Below are positions 9,101 to 17,785 of a DNA stretch of 64,000 bases, in pieces. Source of the DNA: Vibrio tapetis subsp. tapetis (GTDB lineage: Bacteria > Pseudomonadota > Gammaproteobacteria > Enterobacterales > Vibrionaceae). Within the stretch, counting starts at the first letter, position 1; each line of letters opens with the position of its first letter. Below the pieces are notes generated by a model that was not told where the DNA came from, searched no databases, and saw nothing but the letters and a program-made list of their open reading frames with translations. The stretch is from assembly GCF_900233005.1 (NCBI RefSeq), contig NZ_LT960612.1, positions 1,550,001-1,614,000 on the forward strand. Direction: 5' to 3'. The translations under genes and the position numbers were made by a program.

Positions 9101-9790
9101 CTAGACCGGAAGGTTCAAAAATGCGTTTTTCATCAACGATTTGGATATCTTATTACGCCAAGATTGAGGGATGATTTTTACGCGTTGCACTTCTCGGCTC
9201 AATTCTTCAGCTAACGTGGGTTGATCTCTTAGGTTTAGTACGGAACCTAAAAGGTGAGTGTTACCTGCCTTTAACATCGTCATTGCTTGGCTCACTTGGT
9301 TGGCGTTGGTCGTGCCTCCAAGTGTGACTAAAATGGTTTCGTCACAGGCACTTGCAACACTTTGAGCAGGGATATTTCCTCGGTTGACTTGCAATAACGG
9401 TGAGGTATCGACGATAACGCGGTCATATTTTTCTAACCAATCGGTGACGGCAAGTTGCATATTTGTGGGGTCTTTATACGCGAGTTGAGTGGAGAGATCG
9501 CGTGGAACGGCTAAACCAACAAATAATTGATGACTGCTTTCGTGCTCGATCCATTCTTCGGCGCCATCTTCTGTGCCAATTTCAATGTTACGAAAAGCCG
9601 GATTGAACATATTTAGGTCAACCAATAGGGTGGTGTGGCCTGCGAGTAAATAACGTTCTGCCAAAGCGGAAGCAAATGATGTTACACCGTCACCCGAATT
9701 GCATGCAGTGATGCACAACGAGCGACATTCTGCGAGCTCGGCCGCTAAGTAAATTTGTTCTATTTCAGCGTGGGTCGAAGGAATCATCAT
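9101..9790 (-). CDS. sypD: SypD, CpsD/CapB-type P-loop protein of polysaccharide export
   Basis: The product has 229 residues and resembles the cytoplasmic ATPase module of bacterial tyrosine kinases that control polysaccharide chain length. A nucleotide loop is recognisable at about 29-40 (ACNSGDGVTSFA), a Walker A' strand at LLVDLNMFNPA and a Walker B at RVIVDTSPLL. The loop is degenerate: the usual GxGKT/S Lys is Val here, and the A' motif is DLN rather than DxD. There is no C-terminal tyrosine cluster (it ends KNAFLNLPV). It may therefore be a non-catalytic partner of the export channel rather than a kinase. Its start overlaps the sypC stop by one base. Confidence 0.85.
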   Translation of the reverse strand: MMIPSTHAEIEQIYLAAELAECRSLCITACNSGDGVTSFASALAERYLLAGHTTLLVDLNMFNPAFRNIEIGTEDGAEEWIEHESSHQLFVGLAVPRDLSTQLAYKDPTNMQLAVTDWLEKYDRVIVDTSPLLQVNRGNIPAQSVASACDETILVTLGGTTNANQVSQAMTMLKAGNTHLLGSVLNLRDQPTLAEELSREVQRVKIIPQSWRNKISKSLMKNAFLNLPV

Positions 9791-11940
9791 TACAGAGCTC
9801 CTATTAGTACTATCGTGGTGGTGAGCTGTAACACGTCAGTTAGCCCTTGACGCGCTTTTTCCAATATGCTTTCACTTTGATCCGGAATATAAATTGTGTC
9901 TCCTGCGCGTAATACGGGTAGCTGGTAGAAATCCGCTGTTTTACTAAATTCAATTAAATCAAAGGTTCTGGCTTGCCCTTGGCAGCAAGACATATTGACC
10001 ACACTGATCTTTTCTAGGTAAGCACTTTCGCGTGGGCCACCCGCTTCAGCAAGTAAGTCTAAGATGGTCATGTTGTCATTGAAAACGTAACGGCCTGGTT
10101 TATTGATCGCTCCCAAAATTCTTACCGTAGATTCTTTTGAACGGTCTAACCAGTTTTTGTCTTTTTCAGGGATGTAAATTGTGTCGCCTGTTTTTACATG
10201 TGGAAGCAAAGATTCATCGCCAGTTTCGAAATATAAAGACAGGTTTAACTTACTCACTTGGGAGTAGGTTTTGTCTCGATGAGTAATACGAATGTTGTGT
10301 ATGTCGGCATCCTTTGTTGGGCCATCTGCGGCGGATAGAATGTCGAGAAAGTGCATTTGGTTGGTAAAACGGTAACGTCCTGGTGCATTGACTTGACCAA
10401 AGACATAGATTGACGCATCCGAACTTTGACGAACCCATTGAGACTTGTTGTCTGAAGGGTCTTGAGGTAGGTCATGCACACGAACGATGGCGCCAGAAGT
10501 GATGACAGGTAAATTGGAAACTTGCGCGCCACCAATGATGTATTCATCCAAATTGAAAACAACCATTTTTCGGTTACCAGAGACGACTTCAATTTTAGTG
10601 GTATCGGCTCTCAATGTTGGACCACCAACGTGAGCAAGTAAGTCCATAAGGTTCATTTCATCAGACCATTCAATACGGCCAGGGCGGACGACTTCTCCAA
10701 TAACACTGACCGCGCGGTTTGGTGCGATTTTTAACCAAGATTTTTCGTTCATGTCTGTTTTTTCAGGAACAAATATCGCGTCACCTGATTGTATCGCTGG
10801 TGGTTGCGCGCCTGTTAAGCCCTCGGTATAAGCAGTAAGGTCAAATTTGATGACTTGTCCTGTTGATTTCAATACTCGAATTTGGCGAGATTCAGCAAAT
10901 CGGGTAGGGCCTCCCGCATTGGCTAATATGTCCATAAAGGTTGCGCCTTTTTTGCCTTCGAAAGCGCCAGGCTTCGCCACTTCTCCCATGATGTAAACCA
11001 TGTTGGCGCCGGATTTGATTTCTTCTTCCATCATTGGAACGAAAATAGTAGATCCAGGAGTCAAGGCTGGCAGCATTGACGCATCGCCGGTATCTAAGTA
11101 GCGCTTGAGATTAAACAGCGTAGGAGCATTGTTTGTGATCACTCGGATTTGTTCGACGCCGGCATAACGTGTAACACCACCAGAGCGCATCAAAACGTCG
11201 ACCAAATTGGTGCCTTCTTTGTAGCTAAAAGATCCGGGTGCATTAACTTCACCAAAGACTTTGATGGCTTGGCGAGCATCGGCACTGTCTCCTGCGTTCG
11301 CTAATTTCGCAGCGTCAAACTCTTGTTCGATGTTACCAACCAGTGGTGAGGCTGGGATGAATAGGGTGTCTAGCGAGCGAAGTTTAGGTAAGTCACTGTC
11401 GTTACCGCTATCTAAAAACTTCTTATAGTTGAATTTGGTTTGCTCCTTGTTACGTTTAAGGATCATAGCGTTAAGCTGTGCTCCCGAGCGCAATCCATCA
11501 GCAGCATAAAGAGCCATTTGTATACTGGCACCCTCAGACAAAGTGTATTCTCCTGGTGACTCGACGTAACCTTGAATAGACACCAAAATTTGACGCTTAG
11601 TTACGTACACCTTTGCACTGGATAGGTCTCGGAACATTTGCCCTAGCGCACCCTTTACAATTTGTTCTAGCTGTTGGTCGTTGTAACCTGCGACCAGGAT
11701 AGGGCCAATTTCAGGCAAGGTTATGCGGCCACGTTTATCAACCTGAAAGCTTTTATTTAAGCTGCTTTCACCGGGGAGATTCACCTGTACTAAATCACCG
11801 ATTTGTACGGTTTGCGGTTGGCTTTCCGCCTTGTTTTCGGTGCTGTTTGTCTGAGCAAAACAAGTTAATGTAAAAAACAAAGCCGCGATCAATAACAGCA
11901 GTTGTCGTGTAAATATCGATGAAGGTTTAGTAACGATCAT
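9790..11940 (-). CDS. sypC: Outer-membrane polysaccharide export protein SypC with repeated SLBB domains
   Basis: Wza-like export protein. I place the start at the ATG at 11940, because GGGAGG sits seven bases upstream; a longer frame reaches 11991 but has no such site. From 11940 the product has 716 residues. It has a signal peptide (QLLLLIAALFFTLTCFAQ), a poly-export domain beginning VQIGDLVQVNLPGE, and six SLBB repeats, each with a version of the G-x-V-x-x-PG core followed by about 15 residues and (A)GGPT (for example VFGEVNAPG, IMGEVAKPG, VIGEVVRPG, VFGQVNAPG, ILGAINKPG). It should form the periplasmic/outer-membrane conduit for the exopolysaccharide. It overlaps sypB by 14 bases and sypD by one. 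Confidence 0.9.
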   Translation of the reverse strand: MIVTKPSSIFTRQLLLLIAALFFTLTCFAQTNSTENKAESQPQTVQIGDLVQVNLPGESSLNKSFQVDKRGRITLPEIGPILVAGYNDQQLEQIVKGALGQMFRDLSSAKVYVTKRQILVSIQGYVESPGEYTLSEGASIQMALYAADGLRSGAQLNAMILKRNKEQTKFNYKKFLDSGNDSDLPKLRSLDTLFIPASPLVGNIEQEFDAAKLANAGDSADARQAIKVFGEVNAPGSFSYKEGTNLVDVLMRSGGVTRYAGVEQIRVITNNAPTLFNLKRYLDTGDASMLPALTPGSTIFVPMMEEEIKSGANMVYIMGEVAKPGAFEGKKGATFMDILANAGGPTRFAESRQIRVLKSTGQVIKFDLTAYTEGLTGAQPPAIQSGDAIFVPEKTDMNEKSWLKIAPNRAVSVIGEVVRPGRIEWSDEMNLMDLLAHVGGPTLRADTTKIEVVSGNRKMVVFNLDEYIIGGAQVSNLPVITSGAIVRVHDLPQDPSDNKSQWVRQSSDASIYVFGQVNAPGRYRFTNQMHFLDILSAADGPTKDADIHNIRITHRDKTYSQVSKLNLSLYFETGDESLLPHVKTGDTIYIPEKDKNWLDRSKESTVRILGAINKPGRYVFNDNMTILDLLAEAGGPRESAYLEKISVVNMSCCQGQARTFDLIEFSKTADFYQLPVLRAGDTIYIPDQSESILEKARQGLTDVLQLTTTIVLIGAL

Positions 11941-12778
11941 GTTGACCTCCCAGAGCAGATTCAGCAGTGTTTGCGGGGGCGATGACTTCAATACTCACGC
12001 GTCTATTGGTGAGTTTTACCGCCGCGGTGTCGCCTTCAAATAACGGCAGGCTGGAGCCTAATGAAGAGGTCTTGATTCGTTCAGGCGCTAAGCCAAAAAT
12101 ACTTAGGTAACGTTTGACTTGTTTGGCGCGCCCCATAGCGAGTTTATCATTGTGTTCATCTGTTCCGCTGGAATCGGCGTGACCAGTAACCACAATAGTG
12201 AAGTCTTTGTGCTCTCTTAAAATGGTGGCAGCTTCGGCTAAGTGGCCCATATATTTTGGGTTAATTTCGATGGAGTCGTAGGCAAACTGGTTATCAACAT
12301 TAAGAAGTTCAAACAGTTGATTGATGATGTCGAGACGCGATAACAAAACGGCTTGGTCTCGTGGCGGTACACAGCGGGTTTGACTAGTGACGTAATCTAG
12401 CCTGAGTTCTAGGTCATTTAATGTTCTTCTTAGGATGATGATGTCGTTCGCGGCATCCAATAGTAAACCACCTTCAAGCTCCCGAGCGATTCTGTTTTGT
12501 TTTTCCTGAGCTTGCACGACGGATGCTGGAAAGCACCATTTTGCACCTTCACGGATCAACGAATCTAAATGGAGCTTGGCAATTTGCCAATCGAAGCGTA
12601 AGCCGTGCTCCGGGCCAAGAGGTTCATCGGGCATAACGGGAGAAAAACTCGTACTCGCATAATTTGATCCGGTATAGTTTTCTGCCAGTCCTCCCGTCCC
12701 ATTGTCTGGGTAGCTTGTGCACCCAGATAACCAGGCCGTCGCGAGTAATCCTATTGCATATTTAAATGATAATTTCAT
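11927..12778 (-). CDS. sypB: OmpA-family lipoprotein SypB
   Basis: The 283-residue protein begins with a lipoprotein signal, MKLSFKYAIGLLATAWLSGC, with lipobox LSGC and the lipidated Cys at residue 20. The middle part is helical. The C-terminal 110 residues form an OmpA-like peptidoglycan-binding domain (IVVTGHADSSGTDEHNDKLA, then GRAKQVKRYL and the ...NRRVSIEV ending). It probably tethers the export apparatus to the cell wall from the outer membrane. It lies 58 bases after sypA and overlaps sypC, in the order known for the syp locus of V. fischeri. Confidence 0.9.
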   Translation of the reverse strand: MKLSFKYAIGLLATAWLSGCTSYPDNGTGGLAENYTGSNYASTSFSPVMPDEPLGPEHGLRFDWQIAKLHLDSLIREGAKWCFPASVVQAQEKQNRIARELEGGLLLDAANDIIILRRTLNDLELRLDYVTSQTRCVPPRDQAVLLSRLDIINQLFELLNVDNQFAYDSIEINPKYMGHLAEAATILREHKDFTIVVTGHADSSGTDEHNDKLAMGRAKQVKRYLSIFGLAPERIKTSSLGSSLPLFEGDTAAVKLTNRRVSIEVIAPANTAESALGGQHDRY

Positions 12779-12836
12779 GCCAACGTCCTTTGTTAGAAAT
12801 CTTATTATTTTTATTGTTTGTAATAGCTTAGTTCAT

Positions 12837-13166
12837 TTACGCGAAATCTAAACTTTTTGAGTTAACTGGAATTGCATGGCCAATTCGAAGCAGTTTAATT
12901 ATTTCAAGTGGCTGCCCCTTTGCGTTTTCGATGCGCATGCTGCGGTTATGTTCTACAAGACGTTTGTACAGGTAAACCATCGCGCCAACGCCAGATGAAT
13001 CAAGAAATTTCACGTTGTTAAAGTCAATCTCAATTTCAGAATGCTCGTCGGTTGAAATGATACTGTCTATGTGTGGTTGGGCGGCACGAGCGCCAGTTGC
13101 ATCGAAGTCACCTTCTAGTGATAGCGTTAGTACGTTTTGGTTAGTTTCAATTGTTGTAAGTTCCAT
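12837..13166 (-). CDS. sypA: STAS-domain anti-sigma-factor-antagonist-like protein SypA
   Basis: This 109-residue protein is a single STAS domain of the SpoIIAA type. It has the core strand IEIDFNNVKFLDSSGVGAMV, in which the DSSG serines (57-58) are the phosphorylation site of the family. It is the first gene of the locus and sits behind a perfect sigma-54 promoter. In V. fischeri SypA is required for biofilm formation and its activity is switched by phosphorylation of this serine by SypE. Here no sypE is present in the locus, so any regulator of the serine must be encoded elsewhere or the switch has been lost. Confidence 0.92.
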   Translation of the reverse strand: MELTTIETNQNVLTLSLEGDFDATGARAAQPHIDSIISTDEHSEIEIDFNNVKFLDSSGVGAMVYLYKRLVEHNRSMRIENAKGQPLEIIKLLRIGHAIPVNSKSLDFA

Positions 13167-13223
13167 AATGTTTCTCCTAACGGGGTTTAAGTAAAGCGAA
13201 AGAATGTTGTGTTGTAGTTATAA

Positions 13224-13242
13224 CAGCAGGTTTTGTGCCAAG
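13224..13242 (-). promoter_or_regulatory. Sigma-54 promoter of the sypA operon
   Basis: The minus strand reads CTTGGCACAAAACCTGCTG, with GG (13239-13238) and GC (13227-13226) exactly ten bases apart and a full TGGCAC element at -24. It lies about 60 bases upstream of sypA. This and the sypI copy are the only two strong GG-N10-GC promoters noticed in the syp region. Confidence 0.88.
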
Positions 13243-13288
13243 TTTTTACTTCAGTAAATACAGTGAGTTAAGTTGTTGTTTGGGTGTT

Positions 13289-13326
13289 TTCTCAAATTGG
13301 AATTGGGTTGTTTGTCAAATTGAGAA
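13289..13326. promoter_or_regulatory. Pair of candidate SypG enhancer sites upstream of sypA
   Basis: Two oppositely oriented copies of one motif are present. TTCTCAAATTGGAA is at 13289-13302. TTTGTCAAATTGAGAA is at 13311-13326, and its complement reads TTCTCAATTTGACAAA. They lie 50-90 bases upstream of the sigma-54 promoter of sypA and match the palindrome upstream of sypI in the TTCTCA-N3-TG core. They are probable binding sites for SypG (inference). Confidence 0.65.
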
Positions 13327-13436
13327 TCAATCAGAATGAATGGGACTAACGCATTTGCGTTATTCCTCTTCGTTCGCACAGGTGGTGCAATGGTGGTGAA
13401 TCAATTGAAGTGAAACACTCTCAAGGAAGGGACATC

Positions 13437-14621
13437 ATGACCAACACGACACCTTTTAAATTACGTAGCAGTGCTATGTGTGTATCGGTTGCTTTATTAG
13501 CAAGCCCGACGGCAATGGCGGCGCAATTATATAGTGCAGAAGGCACCAGTATTGACTTGTATGGCGCTATTGCTGCGCATGTAACCCATAACAATTTTGA
13601 TAACCCTGAAAAGCTTCTGATGGAAAACGGCATTCATGTCGAAGACCCGGGCTCATACATCGGTATCTCTGCCTTTCACGAATTGGCGCCTTTTACATTG
13701 GGTGGCGTCGCGGAAGCCGATCTAGAATTCAACACAAGCAGTGACTCGGTTCTATCGAGTTCTGAAGATTTCCTAAATAGTCGTCAGGTCTTTGTATCTA
13801 TTGGCCATGAGATGGCGGGCACATTATCAATCGGTAAACAAGAGTCACCGTATATGCAAACTGACATGGGATACTTCAGTTACTGGGCGGGTGGTTCCGG
13901 AATGATGTTATCTGACGAACTAGGGAGCCGCCGTACTGCAAACACCATTGTCTGGACTAAGCAAATTGACAATCTTTATATCGGTTTGCAATATCAAGCA
14001 AAACGCAGTGAAGACAAGATAACATTTGGTAATGGTTACAATTCGGGGGCTATTTTTGTCGGGAAAAATGCATTGCCACCTTCTTACGGTGGTGATCCAT
14101 CGAGCATTTCAGCCATCAAAGTTGAAAAAGGGTATGGCCTTGGTTTGTCTTATCAATTCGATCAAGGTGCCAAAGTGGCGGCGGGTTATAACAAATCAGA
14201 AGGTATTACCGGTGATGGTCTTGATCTCCTAGCCGGTACGGCCTTATCGCTTAAAGATGCAAAACACAGTTCGTGGGCCGTTGCGGCAACCGTGCCAGTG
14301 GGCGACTCATTGGATCTAGGAGGCCGTTTTGAAAGCGTTGTGAACGACTTCAATAACAATGCGGCCAAAGGTGAATATCAAAATCTTACCTTAGGTGCGA
14401 ACTATCGTTGGGTGGAGTATTTACGAAGCTACGCCGGTGTTGACCGTGTATATGACCGAAGTGAAGGTGCGGCCGACAGTGAATTGTTTACTGACTTCCA
14501 TGTTGGTACTGCATTTGCTCCAGTCGCATGGGGTGAGATTTACGTAGAGTATTATCAAAGTAAACACAGCAATAGCTTTAAAGGTAATGCAGTTTATATA
14601 GGTGCAGGTGCGATGTTCTAA
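13437..14621 (+). CDS. Outer-membrane porin, general Gram-negative type
   Basis: I place the start at the ATG at 13437 because AGGAAGGG lies just upstream; a GTG 27 bases earlier is in frame but has no such site. The 394-residue product has a signal peptide ending SPTAMA before AQLYSAEGTSIDLYG, the standard N-terminus of OmpC-like trimeric porins. It has many alternating strands and a C-terminal aromatic residue (GAGAMF). An SLSIGKQESPY segment matches the conserved porin strand region. It is transcribed away from sypA and shares the 270-base gap with the sypA control region. Which solutes pass is unknown. There is no sign that it belongs to the syp pathway beyond adjacency. Confidence 0.85.
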   Translation: MTNTTPFKLRSSAMCVSVALLASPTAMAAQLYSAEGTSIDLYGAIAAHVTHNNFDNPEKLLMENGIHVEDPGSYIGISAFHELAPFTLGGVAEADLEFNTSSDSVLSSSEDFLNSRQVFVSIGHEMAGTLSIGKQESPYMQTDMGYFSYWAGGSGMMLSDELGSRRTANTIVWTKQIDNLYIGLQYQAKRSEDKITFGNGYNSGAIFVGKNALPPSYGGDPSSISAIKVEKGYGLGLSYQFDQGAKVAAGYNKSEGITGDGLDLLAGTALSLKDAKHSSWAVAATVPVGDSLDLGGRFESVVNDFNNNAAKGEYQNLTLGANYRWVEYLRSYAGVDRVYDRSEGAADSELFTDFHVGTAFAPVAWGEIYVEYYQSKHSNSFKGNAVYIGAGAMF

Positions 14622-14692
14622 TGCCTGTTTGTTGTTTATGAATAAAGGGACGTTTACCGATAAGCGTCCTTTCTTAAAACTTTAACGTAAAC

Positions 14693-14728
14693 AAAAAAGT
14701 GCTAACGGTCAGAAGCTAGCACTTTAAA
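14693..14728. terminator. Hairpin between the porin and LuxR genes
   Basis: AAAAAAGTGCTA (14693-14704) pairs with TAGCACTTT (14717-14725) around a 12-base loop. A-rich sequence on one side and T-rich on the other allow termination in both directions between these convergent genes. A weaker hairpin (GGGACG/CGTCC) precedes it at 14647-14670, and the LuxR gene has its own hairpin over its last codons (14774-14796). Confidence 0.7.
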
Positions 14729-14768
14729 TACAAACAAAAGCAACGTTACTGATAAAGCAAAGAATAAT

Positions 14769-15554
14769 TTAACCGGCAAGCTGTAATGGCTTGCCGTTTT
14801 CGTTGTTTGTCAGTAAACAACGTAATAACTCGCATTGACTGTTTATTTGAAGTTTTTGATAAATATTAGTGCGATGTACACGCTCTGTAGCAGGGGAAAT
14901 ATCCAACATCCGAGCCGCTTGTTTTGAGGAGTAGCCTTCAAACATGATCTTAACGAGTTCGGTTTCACGTGGGGTTAGTCGAGGTTTTGCAAAGTGTTCA
15001 ATGGCTTGATAAACCAATTCGTTTAAAGAAACGTTGGCTTGTAGCCTGTCGTAGTGCGCGTTGATTAAACGATCAATCGTTGGCAGCCAGTGCTCCACAC
15101 GAGCGATTTGATTGTCGGTAAACGTCGGAAAGTCATCCAATAGATCGAGTACTATCCAAATATTTTGGTCTTGCTGCGTTGCCGGTGGTGTGATCACTAG
15201 CTGATCGTGAATGTGTAATGCATGGCAATGATGCTTCCATTGAAACGAAAAGATATCACGAGAGGGGAAATCTCCGGTGTGTAATGGTCGATAGAGTTTT
15301 GCATGGGTGTGTTTTAGTTGATGGGGGTGCTTAATGCCATCGAGCAATTTTGTTAAACGTGTTTTATGGGTCTTTGGGCCGTAGTGATAGAGCATTTCAG
15401 CTTGATTGGGTAAGCAGTTGATAACGAAGAATGCTTGATGGGGAATAACAGACTGAAAGACCTGTTCGAGCATGGCGTAAAAGCTGGCATCACCGCAATG
15501 TTCAAACATGTTCGCGATTTCTAGTTGTTGAATGTGACTGATAGCTGCGTCCAT
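14769..15554 (-). CDS. LuxR-family (GerE-type) transcription regulator
   Basis: The start at 15554 (MDAAISHIQQLE) is chosen because AAGGATC precedes it at good spacing; a longer frame to 15587 overlaps the upstream terminator. The 261-residue protein ends in a LuxR helix-turn-helix (LTPRETELVKIMFEGYSSKQ and following residues, about 195-250). The N-terminal 180 residues show no receiver or autoinducer-binding motif I can recognise. It follows the amidohydrolase gene on the same strand but is separated from it by a strong terminator, so it is probably an independent unit. Target genes unknown. Confidence 0.8.
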   Translation of the reverse strand: MDAAISHIQQLEIANMFEHCGDASFYAMLEQVFQSVIPHQAFFVINCLPNQAEMLYHYGPKTHKTRLTKLLDGIKHPHQLKHTHAKLYRPLHTGDFPSRDIFSFQWKHHCHALHIHDQLVITPPATQQDQNIWIVLDLLDDFPTFTDNQIARVEHWLPTIDRLINAHYDRLQANVSLNELVYQAIEHFAKPRLTPRETELVKIMFEGYSSKQAARMLDISPATERVHRTNIYQKLQINSQCELLRCLLTNNENGKPLQLAG

Positions 15555-15585
15555 ATGAGATCCTTTTAGAACAGAAATTTTGAGC

Positions 15586-15613
15586 AAAAAAAAGCCCTCC
15601 TTTGAAGGAGGGC
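15586..15613 (-). terminator. Rho-independent terminator of the amidohydrolase gene
   Basis: GCCCTCCTTTGAAGGAGGGC (15594-15613) is a near-perfect 20-base palindrome. On the minus strand it is followed by eight T residues (complement of 15593-15586). It lies just after the amidohydrolase stop at 15627. Confidence 0.9.
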
Positions 15614-15626
15614 AAAAAGCCAGTGA

Positions 15627-17327
15627 TTATTGGGCGCGGAAAACCTCTTTGCCTTCAATCACAGTACTAAGCACTCGGGTTTTATGAATGGCTGTTGCCG
15701 GGACTTTAAATGGGTTTTGATTCGTTATGATGAAATCAGCGTATTTGCCAACTTCAATCGAACCAATATGATTTTCTTGGTATTGAGCGTAAGCACCGCC
15801 AATGGTATAGGCCTTTAGCGCAGCTTTGAGGCTAATGGATTCTTGTTCAGCAAGGCCTTCTCCTTCGCCGCCAGGTTGTTTACGTGTGATCATACTTTCG
15901 ATCGCAGGCCAAGGGTTAGGAGTGGCTGAAACCGGCCAATCTGAACCGACGGAAATGTGAACTTTCTTCTCAACCAATGAGCGGAATGGAAAAACCCAAG
16001 ACAGGCGTTTGGCACCTACGTCTGGTTCAATCATTTGTGTGTGCGGACCGCGATACCAAAAATAAGGAGAAAACTCGGCCACAACGTCATGCTGCTTAAA
16101 CAATTTTTTATCAGCGGGATTCACAAAAACAGTATGAGCGATACTGTGCCTTAGTTTACTGCCATTTTTTCGGGTATTTCCTATGCCTTCTAGGCCTTTA
16201 CGAATCGCCCCGTCACCCACTGCGTGGATTTTGACTGTCAGTCCAAGTTTGTCGTATTGTTCAATTTTCTCTAAAAAATAGTCTGGGTCGTCACGCCAAT
16301 AGCCATGGTTATCCGTGCCTTCAAAAGGGTCGACCATGACCGCAGTTTGACCCCCTGCCGATCCATCGAGTACAAACTTGACTCCGGCAACAGTAAGGCG
16401 GTCGGTATTGTATGAATCGATGTTTTCAATAGCCTCAGTGGCGATGTCTTTCATCCACTGGGATTGCCATTCAATAGGGTCGGCAATATATGCGAATATT
16501 CTCACGTTGAGTGCATTTTTCTCAGACAGAATTCGATAGCCGTCTAATATCCATGCACGAGCCCACACATCCGAGATACTGGTAATGCCATAACTGTTGA
16601 CCATATCAAAAGCAGGCTTTAGGCCTTGGTAAGCGATAGCTTCGTTGGACGGGCGATTTTTGAGAATGAATTTTTCCCACGCTAACGTTGCAGTGTTTTC
16701 TCTAAGTACCCCAGTGGCATTGCCGTCTTTATCACGGACGTAGACACCACCAACGGGATCAGGCGTATTTTTGTCGACCCCGAGTAGTTCAAGTGCTTTG
16801 GTATTCACCAATGCCGCGTGAGCGCCTATGTCCCAAAAAAAGGCTGGGCGGTCACTTACGAATTTATCAAGAATTGAGGCGTTGGAAGGTTGGTTGAAAA
16901 CATCAATGTTACCGTTGTCGTCAGATAACCAGTTAATCGGCCCGCCAAATACCCACTCACTATCTGGGTTGTCTTTCATGTACTGTTTTATGCGGTTCCC
17001 GAACTCTTCATAACTGGTGTTGTACTCGCTCATTACATTCATAATGCTTTCAGCGACCATATCTGGGTGAATATGGTCGTCGATCAGACCGGGCATAACG
17101 AATTGGCCTTCTAAGTCGATAATAGTCGATTTGTCGTCGGCGATTTCTTTTAGCGCTTTAGTTGTTCCAACTTTGACAAATTTACCGTCTTCGACAACAA
17201 ACCCTTCAGCCCATGGTTGTTGTTCATTGATCGTATATACGTTGCCATTTATGTATATAACATCGTTACTTAGCGAATTAGTAGAACACAGAATTGCCAA
17301 TGTCGTTAGACATGTCCTTAATTTCAT
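15627..17327 (-). CDS. Secreted YtcJ-like metal-dependent amidohydrolase
   Basis: This 566-residue enzyme of the amidohydrolase superfamily (amidohydro_3/YtcJ type) has a signal peptide (MKLRTCLTTLAILCSTNSLS), so it acts in the periplasm. Metal-ligand motifs are visible: MPGLIDDHIHPD (HxH, about residue 80), IHAVGDGAIRKG, HSIAHTVFV and VGSDWPVSATPNPW (the final Asp). The N- and C-terminal pieces form the usual small beta sandwich (NGNVYTINEQQPW, and VGKYADFIITNQNPF near the end). YtcJ-like enzymes hydrolyse amide or imide bonds, but the substrate here is unknown. It has its own terminator and a long upstream gap. Confidence 0.85.
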   Translation of the reverse strand: MKLRTCLTTLAILCSTNSLSNDVIYINGNVYTINEQQPWAEGFVVEDGKFVKVGTTKALKEIADDKSTIIDLEGQFVMPGLIDDHIHPDMVAESIMNVMSEYNTSYEEFGNRIKQYMKDNPDSEWVFGGPINWLSDDNGNIDVFNQPSNASILDKFVSDRPAFFWDIGAHAALVNTKALELLGVDKNTPDPVGGVYVRDKDGNATGVLRENTATLAWEKFILKNRPSNEAIAYQGLKPAFDMVNSYGITSISDVWARAWILDGYRILSEKNALNVRIFAYIADPIEWQSQWMKDIATEAIENIDSYNTDRLTVAGVKFVLDGSAGGQTAVMVDPFEGTDNHGYWRDDPDYFLEKIEQYDKLGLTVKIHAVGDGAIRKGLEGIGNTRKNGSKLRHSIAHTVFVNPADKKLFKQHDVVAEFSPYFWYRGPHTQMIEPDVGAKRLSWVFPFRSLVEKKVHISVGSDWPVSATPNPWPAIESMITRKQPGGEGEGLAEQESISLKAALKAYTIGGAYAQYQENHIGSIEVGKYADFIITNQNPFKVPATAIHKTRVLSTVIEGKEVFRAQ

Positions 17328-17785
17328 TATTGCTTCCTTTGCTGGTCAATATGAGGCGAGTGAATTCTAACTCTATCGACAACAGGCATATTTTCCTCGA
17401 TATATTTAACATCACATTAACAATTTAACTAACATTGGCTGGTTGATCAAATATTAATTCGAATTAAATCGAGAAATGTGAAATTGCCTTATGCAACTTG
17501 TTCGTATTTAGGAGGGTGAGATCTAGACGTTATTTGCGGGATAACCTCTTAACGAATTGATTTTATGTTGTTTTAATTGGTGCGATAAGTACGTTTATTG
17601 AAAATTGGATTTAAAGGTACGACCAGTTTGTTAGTCCCGCGCACTGTATCGTAGTGAGGGAGAACGGTCATTGTTGCAAAGGAATACAAGTTTGGCACAC
17701 CGTCTGAGTTAGTTCACAATGAGATAAATCGACGGAAAAATTGAGTAGGTTCAATCTAACCCAGAGCAATGATGGAGCGAGAGAT
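17328..17785. other. Intergenic region with no gene seen
   Basis: This 458-base AT-rich gap lies between the divergent amidohydrolase and GNAT genes and must hold both promoters. I see no convincing gene, RNA fold or operator. TTGGCACACCGTCTGAG at 17692-17708 resembles a sigma-54 promoter but has GA rather than GC at -12. Confidence 0.5.

Noticed and set aside
17692..17708. Sigma-54 promoter-like TTGGCACACCGTCTGAG
   Set aside because: The -12 dinucleotide is GA instead of GC and no activator gene or enhancer motif is nearby.
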